Source of the DNA: Planctomycetia bacterium
GTDB lineage: Bacteria > Planctomycetota > Planctomycetia > Gemmatales > Gemmataceae
Direction of reading: 5' to 3'
NCBI GenBank assembly: GCA_005772955.1
Contig: SXID01000244.1
Coordinates: 36,292-100,291 of the forward strand
DNA: 64,000 nt
Below the pieces are notes generated by a model. It made no database searches. It was not told the DNA's origin and worked only from the letters and a program-made list of their open reading frames with translations. Shown here in pieces: positions 38,890-47,254 of the stretch. The translations under genes were made by a program, and so were the position numbers. Numbering within the stretch: the stretch's first letter is position 1; each line of letters starts with the position of its first letter.

Positions 38890-39305
38890 CGTACCCCGAA
38901 CAACTCGCGGCACTCGGCGCGACCGACGCGGCACTTGGCACGGAAGTCGCGCCGCTCCGCAACCTCGAAGCAATCTTGAAGTGGGCGCCGGGCGTCGGCA
39001 TTGCGTTCGCGGGCATCGACCTTGTACAGCAAGACGAGTACAGTTACGACCTGTACCTGCCGCTACCCGATTCGCGATGGCTCGTTTTCGGCATGTCCTG
39101 ATTCGGTGAACTGGCGGCGGTCGCCGTCTGGGAACACTGGCCGAGTGCTGACGAACTCCTCGCCCGGCGTGTGGAACTCGGTTGGAAGCCGACGTGTTCA
39201 CTGCTCAAGGAAGGGCCGACGATTGTGGGTCACGCGGCCCGGCTCCAGAGTGGTCCGCTCGCTCCGCGAGCGGTTACGCTTCCCACCACGGAGCCCGGCA
39301 ACTGA
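38886..39305 (+). pseudogene. Small ORF of the tyrosine cluster interrupted by an in-frame UGA
   Basis: GTG 38886 overlaps the FAH stop codon, as in coupled genes. The frame reads 71 residues (TYPEQLAALGATDAALGTEV, DEYSYDLYLPLPDSRWLVFG) to TGA at 39099-39101. The same frame then stays open for 67 more codons to TGA 39303. That tail has coherent, non-random composition (ELAAVAVWEHWPSADELLAR, ELGWKPTCSLLKEGPTI). The simplest reading is one gene of about 139 residues with a Trp or other codon changed to UGA, or a sequencing error. Readthrough or selenocysteine is a remote alternative. I do not recognise the family. Confidence 0.55.
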
Positions 39306-39356
39306 CGTTCACGCCTCATCCGCGCGTGTCGCACCGCTCGCGGAGCGAGCGGACCA
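39251..39356. repeat. 24-bp perfect inverted repeat with 58-nt spacer upstream of HGO gene
   Basis: Arms at 39251-39274 and 39333-39356 are exact reverse complements; each arm contains the palindromic CCGCTCGCTCCGCGAGCGG type core. The left arm overlaps the end of the interrupted ORF. Confidence 0.82.
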
Positions 39357-39374
39357 CCCTGAAGAGGAACACCA

Positions 39375-40544
39375 ATGCCACACTACCTCTCCCGCGGCAG
39401 CGTCCCGAAGAAGCGGCACACCGCACACCGCACGTCGCCGGGCTTCAAGCAAGAAGGCATCTTCTACGAAGAGGTGATTACGACGCAAGGGTTCTCGCGC
39501 GCGTACTCGATAGCGTACCACCTTCGCCCGCCGACGCGCGTGAACAACATCGAACCCGCTGGTTCATTGGTCGTCGAAGCCGCGGAACAAACAGTTCTGC
39601 GGCACCATCATCTCAAGAGCGGTGCGTTGCCCGCGAACGGCGACCCTATCACGGGTCGCGTGCCGATGTTCACGAACGCCGACGTGACCCTCTGGCGATG
39701 CCGCCCGACGCAACCGCAAGCGGAACTGTACCGCAACGCGCTCGCGGACGAGGTCGTCTTCATTCACAAGGGCGGCGGCCGGTTGCTAACCGCGTTCGGG
39801 GTACTGCCGTTCCGGCCGTTCGACTACGTCGTGATCCCGCGCTGCACCACATACAAACTCGACTTCGAAGCGGGCACGCAGCCGGACTTATTGGTGGTCG
39901 AAGCCGCTGGGCAAATCAACATTCCGCCGAAGTACCTCAATCACGACGGCCAACTTCGGCTGGGCGCTCCGTACTGCGAACGCGACCTGCACGGCCCCAC
40001 CGACATGTTCATTCTTGACGAAGAGAAGGACACACCCGTCGTGATCAAAGACGGTTCCAGGCTGTCACGTTACGTCCTCGCGAGTCACCCGTTCGACGTG
40101 ATCGGCTGGGACGGCCTGGTGTACCCTTTTACCTTCAACGCTGACGACTTCGAACCGATCACCGGCACGATTCACCAGCCGCCGCCGATTCACCTCACGT
40201 TTGAAACGTCAGGCTTCGTACTCTGCACCTTCGCGCCTCGAATGCTCGACACGCACCCGGACGCGATCAAGGTCCCGTATGCACACAGCAATGTGGAAAG
40301 CGACGAAGTGCTGTATTACGTGCGAGGCAAGTTCGGGAGCCGTCGCGGGGTGGAAGAGTCGTCGTTCACTCTGCACCCGCACGGGATCCCGCACGGCCCG
40401 CATCCGGGCACCATCGTCGCAAGCCGCGACATGAAGTGGACCGACGAACTCGCAGTGATGGTGGACACGTTCCGCCCGCTGTTCGTGACGAAGCAGGCGA
40501 TGGCCCTCGACGATCCGAAGTACCCGTTCTCGTGGTTGGTATAA
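39375..40544 (+). CDS. hmgA: Homogentisate 1,2-dioxygenase
   Basis: The 389-residue protein starts at ATG 39375 after a GAGG site. It is shorter than classic HmgA (about 430-445), matching the compact bacterial form. The cupin iron site is seen in HSNVESDEVLYYVRGKF (His and Glu ligands near residues 302-308) and LHPHGIPHGPHPG (His ligand near 335-341). It opens homogentisate to maleylacetoacetate. It sits with HPPD and FAH; the isomerase that must link them is not in the window. Confidence 0.92.
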   Translation: MPHYLSRGSVPKKRHTAHRTSPGFKQEGIFYEEVITTQGFSRAYSIAYHLRPPTRVNNIEPAGSLVVEAAEQTVLRHHHLKSGALPANGDPITGRVPMFTNADVTLWRCRPTQPQAELYRNALADEVVFIHKGGGRLLTAFGVLPFRPFDYVVIPRCTTYKLDFEAGTQPDLLVVEAAGQINIPPKYLNHDGQLRLGAPYCERDLHGPTDMFILDEEKDTPVVIKDGSRLSRYVLASHPFDVIGWDGLVYPFTFNADDFEPITGTIHQPPPIHLTFETSGFVLCTFAPRMLDTHPDAIKVPYAHSNVESDEVLYYVRGKFGSRRGVEESSFTLHPHGIPHGPHPGTIVASRDMKWTDELAVMVDTFRPLFVTKQAMALDDPKYPFSWLV

Positions 40545-40634
40545 ACCTCGTGTGTGGGCATTTCCCACCGTCTTCTGTCTCGCGAATCCAGATCGCGCGG
40601 CGTGGTGGGCAGTGCCCACCCTACGGAAGCAATC

Positions 40635-41240
40635 ATGCAGCTCGATCCTTCGACCGCGGCCGTGCCGGACGTGTATCAGTACCTCGTGGGACTTGTCACG
40701 CCGCGACCCATCGCGTGGGTAACGACCGTCTCCCCGGCCGGCGTGGTGAACCTCGCGCCGTTCAGCTTCTTCAACGCGTTCGGCGCGAACCCACCTGTTG
40801 TGGTGTTCTCGCCGACACTCCGGCGCGATGGCACCAAAAAAGACACGCTACTCAACCTTGAGAAGTCCGGCGAGTTCGTGATTCACGCCGCGACCGCGCC
40901 GCTCGCGGAGAAAGTGAACCTGTCGTCGAAGGAGATACCTTCGGACGAGAGCGAAGTCGCTCTGACCGGCCTGACCACGGTGCCGAGTGTGAAGGTAAAA
41001 CCGCCACGGATCGCGGAAGCATCTGTCGCAATGGAGTGCGTGGTACGCCAGATCGTCCCGTGCGGCACTGGGCCGATCGCGGCGAACCTCGTCATCGGTG
41101 AAGTGGTGATGATGCACATCGCGGACGAAGTTCTCGACGGCAATGGCGGCGTCGACCCACGCAAGTTGAAAACCGTGGCGCGCCTCGGCGGCGCCTTCTG
41201 GTGCCACACGTCGGACCTGTTTGAGCTGAAGCGGCCGTAG
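40635..41240 (+). CDS. Flavin reductase-like FMN-binding protein
   Basis: Start ATG 40635 gives 201 residues. Typical flavin-reductase (FMN-binding split barrel) motifs are GLVTPRPIAWVTTVSPAG near residue 19 and LAPFSFFNAFGANPPVVVFS near 44. The family transfers electrons from NAD(P)H to flavin or binds FMN for a partner oxygenase. A palindromic stretch separates it from HGO, and it may be the last gene of the aromatic block, but no flavin-dependent oxygenase is beside it. Its partner is therefore unknown. Confidence 0.87.
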   Translation: MQLDPSTAAVPDVYQYLVGLVTPRPIAWVTTVSPAGVVNLAPFSFFNAFGANPPVVVFSPTLRRDGTKKDTLLNLEKSGEFVIHAATAPLAEKVNLSSKEIPSDESEVALTGLTTVPSVKVKPPRIAEASVAMECVVRQIVPCGTGPIAANLVIGEVVMMHIADEVLDGNGGVDPRKLKTVARLGGAFWCHTSDLFELKRP

Positions 41241-41275
41241 CGCCTGCCCCTGGTTTCAGCCCTCAACCAGAGAAG

Positions 41276-41289
41276 CCGCAAGCGGCGAT
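41276..41289. repeat. Solo copy of the RAYT-associated palindromic core
   Basis: GCCGCAAGCGGCGA here is identical to the 14-nt core found in the arms beside the RAYT gene. It lies between the convergent flavin reductase and metalloprotease-like genes. Confidence 0.6.
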
Positions 41290-41293
41290 TCCA

Positions 41294-41902
41294 TCACGGC
41301 AAACCGAACTCCGCGAAGTAGCGTTCCCGAATCTCAGCCTCCAAGTCGAATGCATAGTCCTCCGCGAAAGGTTCGCCCCGGGGACCATTATCGATCTTCT
41401 CGCGAGTGTGCATTCGGTCCGCGTGGTGGCCGAGTTCGTGCAAGAAGACATGGCAGAGTTGATAGGCACGAGCGGTCTCCGGGGTCCAGTGGATCACGGG
41501 GTCGTCGGGAGCACCTTCGACGGCCGCACCGATGCGAGCGAGGAACTCGCGGTGTTCGCGAAACCAACCCAAATCGAGTTCGTATCGCAAGTTCGCGGGA
41601 AACGCCACCAGCCCGATGACGCCGCGGTTGTACCACGCGTCACACCCCTGCCCGCCCCGCGCCAGCACAATAACCTCCAACCCGACGGCCAGTTCATCCC
41701 ACTTCGGAATCAGTCTCACAAATCGCTCGATGTCACGCTTCAGAAGTACGTGCCGGTATCCTTCGCCCGGCTTGCGGCGGTCGATCACTAGTCGCGTTTG
41801 CGGGACACCCCAGTAGAAACTCGGCGAGCACTTCCAGTTGTTCTTCTTCTGAACGCGCCCATCGCGGACGCCCGGCGCGGTCTTGCGGTGAAAACGTGAC
41901 AT
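41294..41902 (-). CDS. Predicted zinc metallopeptidase-like protein (HELGH)
   Basis: The probable start is ATG 41902 (202 residues); ATG 41923 is in frame and adds seven. The motif VFLHELGHHADRMHTRE near residue 163 is an HExxH zincin site, and FAEDYAFDLEAE about 25 residues later could give the third ligand. The N-terminal part (WGVPQTRLVIDRRKP) is unlike known peptidases. No signal peptide is visible, so it is probably cytoplasmic. Family and substrate are not recognised. Confidence 0.68.
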   Translation of the reverse strand: MSRFHRKTAPGVRDGRVQKKNNWKCSPSFYWGVPQTRLVIDRRKPGEGYRHVLLKRDIERFVRLIPKWDELAVGLEVIVLARGGQGCDAWYNRGVIGLVAFPANLRYELDLGWFREHREFLARIGAAVEGAPDDPVIHWTPETARAYQLCHVFLHELGHHADRMHTREKIDNGPRGEPFAEDYAFDLEAEIRERYFAEFGLP

Positions 41903-41981
41903 TGGGATGATCCTCCGCGACACGGAGCGTCGGAAGTGCGAAGAGGTTCACGCGAGCCACGAGTGTGGTACACTTGCCCTC

Positions 41982-42458
41982 ATGATCCGACCCGCGACAC
42001 CCGCCGACACGCCCGCGTTGCTCAGCCTCACGGCCGGCACCGGCTACTTCAAGCCGCTCGAAGTGGAAACGCTCGAAGGCGTGCTGAACGACTTCCACGC
42101 GACCAACCGCGACGACTTCGGGCACCGCTGCTTCGTATGGGAAGAGGTGGGCCGCATTCTCGGCTACGTCTATCACGCGCCGGAAGAGATGACCGACCGC
42201 ACGTGGTATCTGTGGTGGATCGCGGTCGCGGCCGACCAGCAGGGTCGCGGACTTGGGGGGAGGCTCCTCGCGTTCACGGAAGCCGACATTCGCGCACAGG
42301 ATGGGCGTCTGCTCGTCGTCGAAACGTCCACCACCGAGCACTACGAACCGACCCGCCGCTTTTACCTGAAACACGACTACACCACAGTGGCGAGCATCCC
42401 GGACTTCTACGCCGACGGCGACGGGATGGCAGTTTTTACAAAGAGAGTGTGCGTGTGA
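41982..42458 (+). CDS. GNAT-family N-acetyltransferase
   Basis: The 158-residue protein starts at ATG 41982. The acetyl-CoA site is the GNAT motif A, AVAADQQGRGLGGRLLAFTE near residue 80 (Q/RxxGxG/A). The N-terminus MIRPATPADTPAL is typical of GNATs, and the C-terminal strand ARRFYLKHDYTTV-type pattern appears as TRRFYLKHDY. The acceptor substrate is unknown. It is divergent from the metallopeptidase-like gene across about 80 bp. Confidence 0.9.
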   Translation: MIRPATPADTPALLSLTAGTGYFKPLEVETLEGVLNDFHATNRDDFGHRCFVWEEVGRILGYVYHAPEEMTDRTWYLWWIAVAADQQGRGLGGRLLAFTEADIRAQDGRLLVVETSTTEHYEPTRRFYLKHDYTTVASIPDFYADGDGMAVFTKRVCV

Positions 42459-43115
42459 GCGAAGAACAACAAACCACAACTCTCTCGCTCTGATCTACTG
42501 TCTTTTCACTCCGCCCCACACTCGCGCTCATCCATCGGACTTGCCCTGATGTGTAGGATAGGATGCTGGACGGTAGAACCGGAGTAACCGGACCTACCCG
42601 TCCTCCTGCCACGGAAGGCATGTCTCGGCGAAGAGTTCTCACCCAAGTTACAGATCCAGCCCGAACGATCATTGTGACTGACAGTGCGGACGCCCGGAGG
42701 CCGATGGTCGGCCTTGGACCGTTCGCCCGCTCCAGCGGTCCCAGTTACCGCCGGAACCCACAGGCTTGGCCAACCACCCAATTTCGCGGGTTTTGCGAAG
42801 ACGGACGGTTGGTGTAGCCGATGGAGTTAACGTCGCAACCGCTTCTCGCGTGACCGGATTCAAAACCCGGTTCACCCCAAAGCGCCCGGCTCCCGCCGGC
42901 GCAACGGGGAAACGCAAAAAGCAGACGCAGCGTTAGCAATCCGGCACGCGGCACCCGCCGGACGTTCATACACCCGCCGCCACGACGTCCCCTGTTGTGT
43001 GCGGCACGCCCCTCAGCCCCGAGGGTTCGCGCCAAGGAACCCAACCGCCGCCCGCCAGGATGGCCCAGGAGGCGGGGCGCGGGGTCGAAGCGAGTTCAAA
43101 CGGAGTGTCTCGCCA
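42459..43115. other. 657-bp gap without a recognisable gene
   Basis: Open frames here are short and lack domains. One perfect small hairpin, AGGCCGA-TGG-TCGGCCT, lies at 42698-42714. No promoter or known riboswitch fold was recognised. It may hold the long leader and promoter of the regulator gene at 43116, or a non-coding RNA. Confidence 0.5.
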
Positions 43116-43691
43116 ATGAAGAAGGTGTTCACCACCGGACAGGTCGCGAAGATCTGTAAGGTTGCCCCCCGCACCGTGTCCAAATGGTTCGATTCCGGCC
43201 GCCTCAAGGGGTATCGCATCCCCGGCAGTCAGGACCGCCGCATCCCCCGCGAGCAGCTAATCCGGTTCCTCAAGGAACACGGTATGCCGCTCGGCGAACT
43301 CGAAGAAGAGGAGTGGCACAAGGTGCTGCTCATCGGCACCGAGAGATTGTTCAACGACCGGATCAAAGAACTGTTGCCGGAGAACCACGACTACAAGTTC
43401 GAACTCGCCGACAGCGGGTTCCAGGCTGGTATCCTGGCCAGCAGTTTCCACCCGGACACGATCGTGATCGACCTCGGCTTGGGCCGGGCCGAGTCGATTC
43501 AGATTGTGTCGAACCTGCGAAAGGACGAGGCGTTCGGCACGACGCTGATTGTCGGGCTGGCGAGCGAAGACGAGGCCGCGCCTGAGCAACTCGCGCAGCA
43601 CGGCTTCAATGACGTGTTCAAGAAGCCGTTCGACGTGGCGTTGCTGGGCGAGAAGATCAAGAGCATCGCCGACGCCAAGCGCGAGGACTAG
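43116..43691 (+). CDS. Helix-turn-helix (excisionase/MerR-like) protein with receiver-like domain
   Basis: Start ATG 43116 follows a GGAG site and gives 191 residues. Residues 3-55 are an excisionase-type winged helix-turn-helix (FTTGQVAKICKVAPRTVSKW). From about residue 68 a receiver-like domain follows. The expected phospho-acceptor is Asp in TIVIDLGLGR and the conserved Lys is in FKKPF. The acidic pair that normally binds Mg2+ near the domain start is missing (KVLLIGTERLF), so phosphorylation is doubtful. It is probably a transcription factor. The target is unknown. Confidence 0.82.
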   Translation: MKKVFTTGQVAKICKVAPRTVSKWFDSGRLKGYRIPGSQDRRIPREQLIRFLKEHGMPLGELEEEEWHKVLLIGTERLFNDRIKELLPENHDYKFELADSGFQAGILASSFHPDTIVIDLGLGRAESIQIVSNLRKDEAFGTTLIVGLASEDEAAPEQLAQHGFNDVFKKPFDVALLGEKIKSIADAKRED

Positions 43692-43714
43692 GCGAGCCAG
43701 AGGGCGCCGTCGCG

Positions 43715-43764
43715 TAGCCGCGACGCGTAGCGGAGCGCGATCGCTCCGCTACGCGTCGCGGCTA
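43715..43764. repeat. 23-bp perfect inverted repeat between convergent genes
   Basis: Arms at 43715-43737 and 43742-43764 pair exactly around CGAT. It sits between the regulator gene and the minus-strand membrane-protein gene and probably ends both transcripts. Confidence 0.85.
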
Positions 43765-43781
43765 TACTGTTGCTCCGTGGT

Positions 43782-44675
43782 CTAGTCGTCGGCGTCGCGG
43801 CGTTTCTTCTTCTTGGGCTTCTCTTCCTCTTCCTCGTCGTCGGGCAATTCCTCTACGACGGGTTTCTTTTTCTTCTTGGGCCGTTCTTCCTCTTCCTCAT
43901 CCTCTTCCACTTCCTCTTCCTCGTCGTCATCGTCATCGTAGACGGGGCGTTTCGTTTTCTTCTTTCCGCCTAACGAACCGCCATCGATGAAGGCTGTTGC
44001 GCCTGCCCCGAGGAGCAGCAATAACGTCAAGTAGAGTGGGATTTTCCACGCCACCCGAAAAATCTCCGGTTCCTTCTCCTTCGTGTCGGTCTTGCCCTTG
44101 GGTGGCGCGCCGCCCAAGCCGCCCATGCCACCCATGCCCTTCATTTGATCCTTCTGCTTTGCGATTTCCTTCTCCATCGGGAAGCCCATGAGGGCCTGCA
44201 ACCCGACAACACCAAACGCCCCCATGCAACAGCCTGCGAGAATGAGCCGCCGTGCCAGGCTCTGCCAGGGGAGACACCCGAGCACGATCCCCGCGATCAG
44301 CGCGACCGGGAACAGGTACATCAGCGGGGCACCCTTGACGTCGTCGTCCTTGTTCTTCTTCGCCGAAGATTTGGCCTGGGGTTCGCCCCCCATGCCTTTC
44401 GCCATCGACTTGCTGAATTTCTCCATGTCCGATGAAGGCGACGAACCGCCGGTGGCGATCTGAAGCCCGCTCTGCGTGAGCATCGAAATAGGTTTGCTGG
44501 GATCCACTCCATCCTTCTTCATCGACTCGAGTCCGCTTTTCGGCGCGTCCTTGAGCAGCTCGGGTGGCAGCGAGCACTGGAGTTCGATCCACGGCAGGAA
44601 GAACAGGATCAGGCAGAAGATCAACTGGATCGGCGAAAACAGTTGCAACGGACTGAACGAAGGTGCTTTGGCCAT
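43782..44675 (-). CDS. Hypothetical membrane protein with long acidic/lysine tail
   Basis: Start ATG 44675 (MAKAPSFSPLQLFSPIQLIF) gives 297 residues; the much longer open frame upstream has no coding character. Four hydrophobic segments lie near residues 14-32, 118-135, 142-160 and 203-222. The last 70-80 residues are a charged low-complexity tail in which runs of Asp/Glu alternate with Lys blocks (DDDDDEEEEVEEDEEEEE, KPKKKKR). A GMGGMGGLGG stretch precedes the third part. Function is unknown. The acidic tail might bind cations or nucleic-acid-like partners, which is speculation. Confidence 0.72.
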   Translation of the reverse strand: MAKAPSFSPLQLFSPIQLIFCLILFFLPWIELQCSLPPELLKDAPKSGLESMKKDGVDPSKPISMLTQSGLQIATGGSSPSSDMEKFSKSMAKGMGGEPQAKSSAKKNKDDDVKGAPLMYLFPVALIAGIVLGCLPWQSLARRLILAGCCMGAFGVVGLQALMGFPMEKEIAKQKDQMKGMGGMGGLGGAPPKGKTDTKEKEPEIFRVAWKIPLYLTLLLLLGAGATAFIDGGSLGGKKKTKRPVYDDDDDEEEEVEEDEEEEERPKKKKKPVVEELPDDEEEEEKPKKKKRRDADD

Positions 44676-44840
44676 GATTGGTCCATACTGAGGGTAACCA
44701 CAGTAACCGGTAGTGAGCAGGGTAACCCCCATTCCGGTTCTCATCAATGACATTCGCGCTCGCCCATTCAAACGGGTGCTTTCGATCGGGCACGCGAACC
44801 GATATTCTGGGGGACATGTCGCCCCGTCGGAGCCGTCGTT

Positions 44841-46550
44841 ATGAACCGTCGCGCGTTCCTTTCGCTCTCGGCCTTCACGCCGTTCGCGCACCTCTTGCCG
44901 GCCTACTCGCGCGATGATCGTCCGATTCCGCTGGAACTGAAAGCCGACATCGCGATTATCGGCGCCGGCGTGGGCGGGGTCGCGTGCGCGCTCGCGGCGG
45001 CGCGCAACGGCTTGAAGGTGATTCTCACGGAGGAGTACGACTGGATCGGTGGGCAACTCACGTCGCAAGCGGTGCCGCCGGACGAACACCCGTGGATCGA
45101 AGAACGCGGCAGCACGAAGACCTACCGCACCTTCCGCAACAAGGTCCGCGACTACTACAAGCGCAACTACTCCCTCACCGAAGATGCCGCGAAGAACCCG
45201 CTCCTCAACCCCGGCCTCGGCAGCGTGTCGAAACTGTGTCACGAGCCGCGGGTCGCGCTTGCGGTGCTGTTAGAGATGCTCGCGCCGCACATCACCGCGG
45301 GCCGCGTGAAGCTGGTTCAGCCGTTCGTTCCGGTGAGTGTGGGGGTGGAACGCGAGACGATCGTGTGGGTCGTTGGCAACCCGCGCGGCCGGCGACAACT
45401 CTTACTAAGCGCGCCGTACTTTGTGGACGCGACCGAAACCGGCGACCTGCTGGCGCTCGGGAAAGTCGAACACGTCACCGGCGCGGAGTCGAACCGCGAC
45501 ACGAAGGAACCGCACGCGCCCGACCGCGTGCAGCCCCACAACCACCAGGCGTTCACCGTCTGCTTTGCGATAGACCACGAGGCGGACAAGGACAACACCA
45601 TCGAACGGCCAACTTGGTACAAACAGTGGCGCGACTACATTCCGAAGATGACTCCCGCGTGGCCGGGCAATCTGCTGTCGTGGGAGATGTCCGACCCGAT
45701 CACACTGAAACCGCGTGCAGTCGGCTTCGATCCGACCGGCGCGGCGACGAAGGGACTGAACCTGTGGACTTACCGTCGCATCGTTGCGAAGAATAACTTC
45801 GCAGCCAACAGCGGGGTCTCCGACGTGTGCCTGGTGAACTGGCCGCAAAACGACTACTGGCTCGGCAACCTCTACGGCAACGGCAGGGACGCGGTGACTC
45901 ACCACGCCGACGCTCGCGTCCTCAGTGAGTGCCTCCTCTATTGGATGCAGACGGAAGCCCTGCACCCCGGCGGAAAGAAACAGGGTTGGAAGGGGCTGCG
46001 GTTGCGCGGGGACGTGTGCGGTACCGAAGAAACGCACGGCTTCGCGATGGCGCCCTACGTCCGCGAGAGCCGGCGCATCAAGGCGATGTTCACCGTGACC
46101 GAGAATCACGTCGGCGTCGATGCGCGAGCGAAGATGCTCAGCAGGAGGCCGGGCGAGTTCACCGCGGAGAAGTTCGCGGACAGCGTCGGCACCGGCAGCT
46201 ACCGCATCGACTTACACCCTTCTTCGGGCGGCGATAACTACATCGACGTGAGTTCGCTACCGTTCCAGATTCCGCTCGGCGCGCTCATCCCGGAACGAGT
46301 CGAGAACCTGCTCCCCGCGTGTAAGAACATAGGCACCACGCACATCACGAACGGCTGTTACCGACTGCACCCAGTCGAGTGGAGCATCGGCGAAGCGGTC
46401 GGCGAACTGGTCGCGTTCTGTATCGCAAAGAAAAAGGTTCCGCGCCAGGTTCGCAAGGACGCGAAGTCACTCGCGGACTTCCAGGCGCAACTCACGAAGG
46501 CCGGCAGCGATCTGGATTGGCCCGAGAACATCGCGAAGACTGCGCGATAG
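44841..46550 (+). CDS. FAD-dependent oxidoreductase (FAD_oxidored family)
   Basis: The 569-residue protein has a GGAG site ten bases before ATG 44841. The N-terminus MNRRAFLSLSAFTPFAHLL is Tat-like but only a double Arg without further consensus. The dinucleotide site is IAIIGAGVGGVACALAAAR near residue 38, followed by EEYDWIGGQLTSQ, typical of the FAD_oxidored group that includes xanthan-lyase-associated and planctomycete proteins. The C-terminal end (GTTHITNGCYRLHPVEWSIG) is conserved in the group. It probably acts on an unidentified oxidisable substrate. It is monocistronic. Confidence 0.88.
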   Translation: MNRRAFLSLSAFTPFAHLLPAYSRDDRPIPLELKADIAIIGAGVGGVACALAAARNGLKVILTEEYDWIGGQLTSQAVPPDEHPWIEERGSTKTYRTFRNKVRDYYKRNYSLTEDAAKNPLLNPGLGSVSKLCHEPRVALAVLLEMLAPHITAGRVKLVQPFVPVSVGVERETIVWVVGNPRGRRQLLLSAPYFVDATETGDLLALGKVEHVTGAESNRDTKEPHAPDRVQPHNHQAFTVCFAIDHEADKDNTIERPTWYKQWRDYIPKMTPAWPGNLLSWEMSDPITLKPRAVGFDPTGAATKGLNLWTYRRIVAKNNFAANSGVSDVCLVNWPQNDYWLGNLYGNGRDAVTHHADARVLSECLLYWMQTEALHPGGKKQGWKGLRLRGDVCGTEETHGFAMAPYVRESRRIKAMFTVTENHVGVDARAKMLSRRPGEFTAEKFADSVGTGSYRIDLHPSSGGDNYIDVSSLPFQIPLGALIPERVENLLPACKNIGTTHITNGCYRLHPVEWSIGEAVGELVAFCIAKKKVPRQVRKDAKSLADFQAQLTKAGSDLDWPENIAKTAR

Positions 46551-46629
46551 ACCCTCGCGTAGTTTCAGCCCTGAAGGAGTGCGCGAACGTCCCGCTCCTC
46601 TTCGAGTCACGACTACGCGAAAAACGACT

Positions 46630-47130
46630 TCACTTTTCAGGCTTCTCCGGCTTCTCCGGCTTCGCCAGCGGCACCTTCGCCGCGGTCAGGATCGCGTTGA
46701 GCGGCTTCTGCGGCGACTCCGAGATCATGAACAGATGCGGCTTGTCGTTCGCGTCGGTGAACACGTACACCCAGCGACACTCAAAGCAAATGACGAAGTC
46801 GTAGGTCTTCTTGTCGTGGACGACGCGGATTCCGTGTCGCGGGATGAAGCACCGAGCGCCGCTCTCGCCTTCCTCCACGCCCTTCTTCAGCGCGGCGGCG
46901 GCCTTCTTCGCGTCATCGGCCTTCACGGTCGTCTTGCCGAGCACCCTCCACTTGTGCCAGTCGCCGCCCTCCTTCGCCTCCCCGTCGAGTGAGTACACTT
47001 CGAGTTCACCGGGTTTCTCCAGCGCCTTGAGTACCGCGTCCGGGAGCTTGTTGTCTTTCTTGTCCTGCCCTGTCGCGCTGGCGCACACCACTACCGCGCA
47101 CAACGTGATACACCAGCGAACCGTTCTCAT
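46630..47130 (-). CDS. Small secreted hypothetical protein with PEK tail
   Basis: Start ATG 47130 gives 166 residues and a signal peptide (MRTVRWCITLCAVVVCASA). The middle has alternating charged helices and a possible disulfide pair (ICFECRW). The C-terminus is three repeats of Pro-Glu-Lys encoded by 9-bp tandem units. No family is recognised. Such tails are seen in other exported proteins of the window, for example the PQQ protein ending in EPKKPEEPKK. Confidence 0.75.
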   Translation of the reverse strand: MRTVRWCITLCAVVVCASATGQDKKDNKLPDAVLKALEKPGELEVYSLDGEAKEGGDWHKWRVLGKTTVKADDAKKAAAALKKGVEEGESGARCFIPRHGIRVVHDKKTYDFVICFECRWVYVFTDANDKPHLFMISESPQKPLNAILTAAKVPLAKPEKPEKPEK

Positions 47131-47254
47131 CGCACGACTCCTGAGAGGTAGGGTGGATATTCTACCCGCGATCCCAGGTGCGGTTGACGCGGAAAACCGT
47201 GTCGGGGTAAGTTTGGTCGAGCGTCCCGTTGAAGGTTCACAGATAGAACTGCAC

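Noticed and set aside
39099..39140. SECIS element for selenocysteine
   Set aside because: A hairpin with a GGUC loop exists, but GC-rich DNA forms such hairpins easily and there is no redox Cys context; kept only as a remote alternative.
42840..42900. Possible tRNA-like fold
   Set aside because: The stem around ACCGG/CCGGT has a nine-base loop and no acceptor or T-arm can be built.
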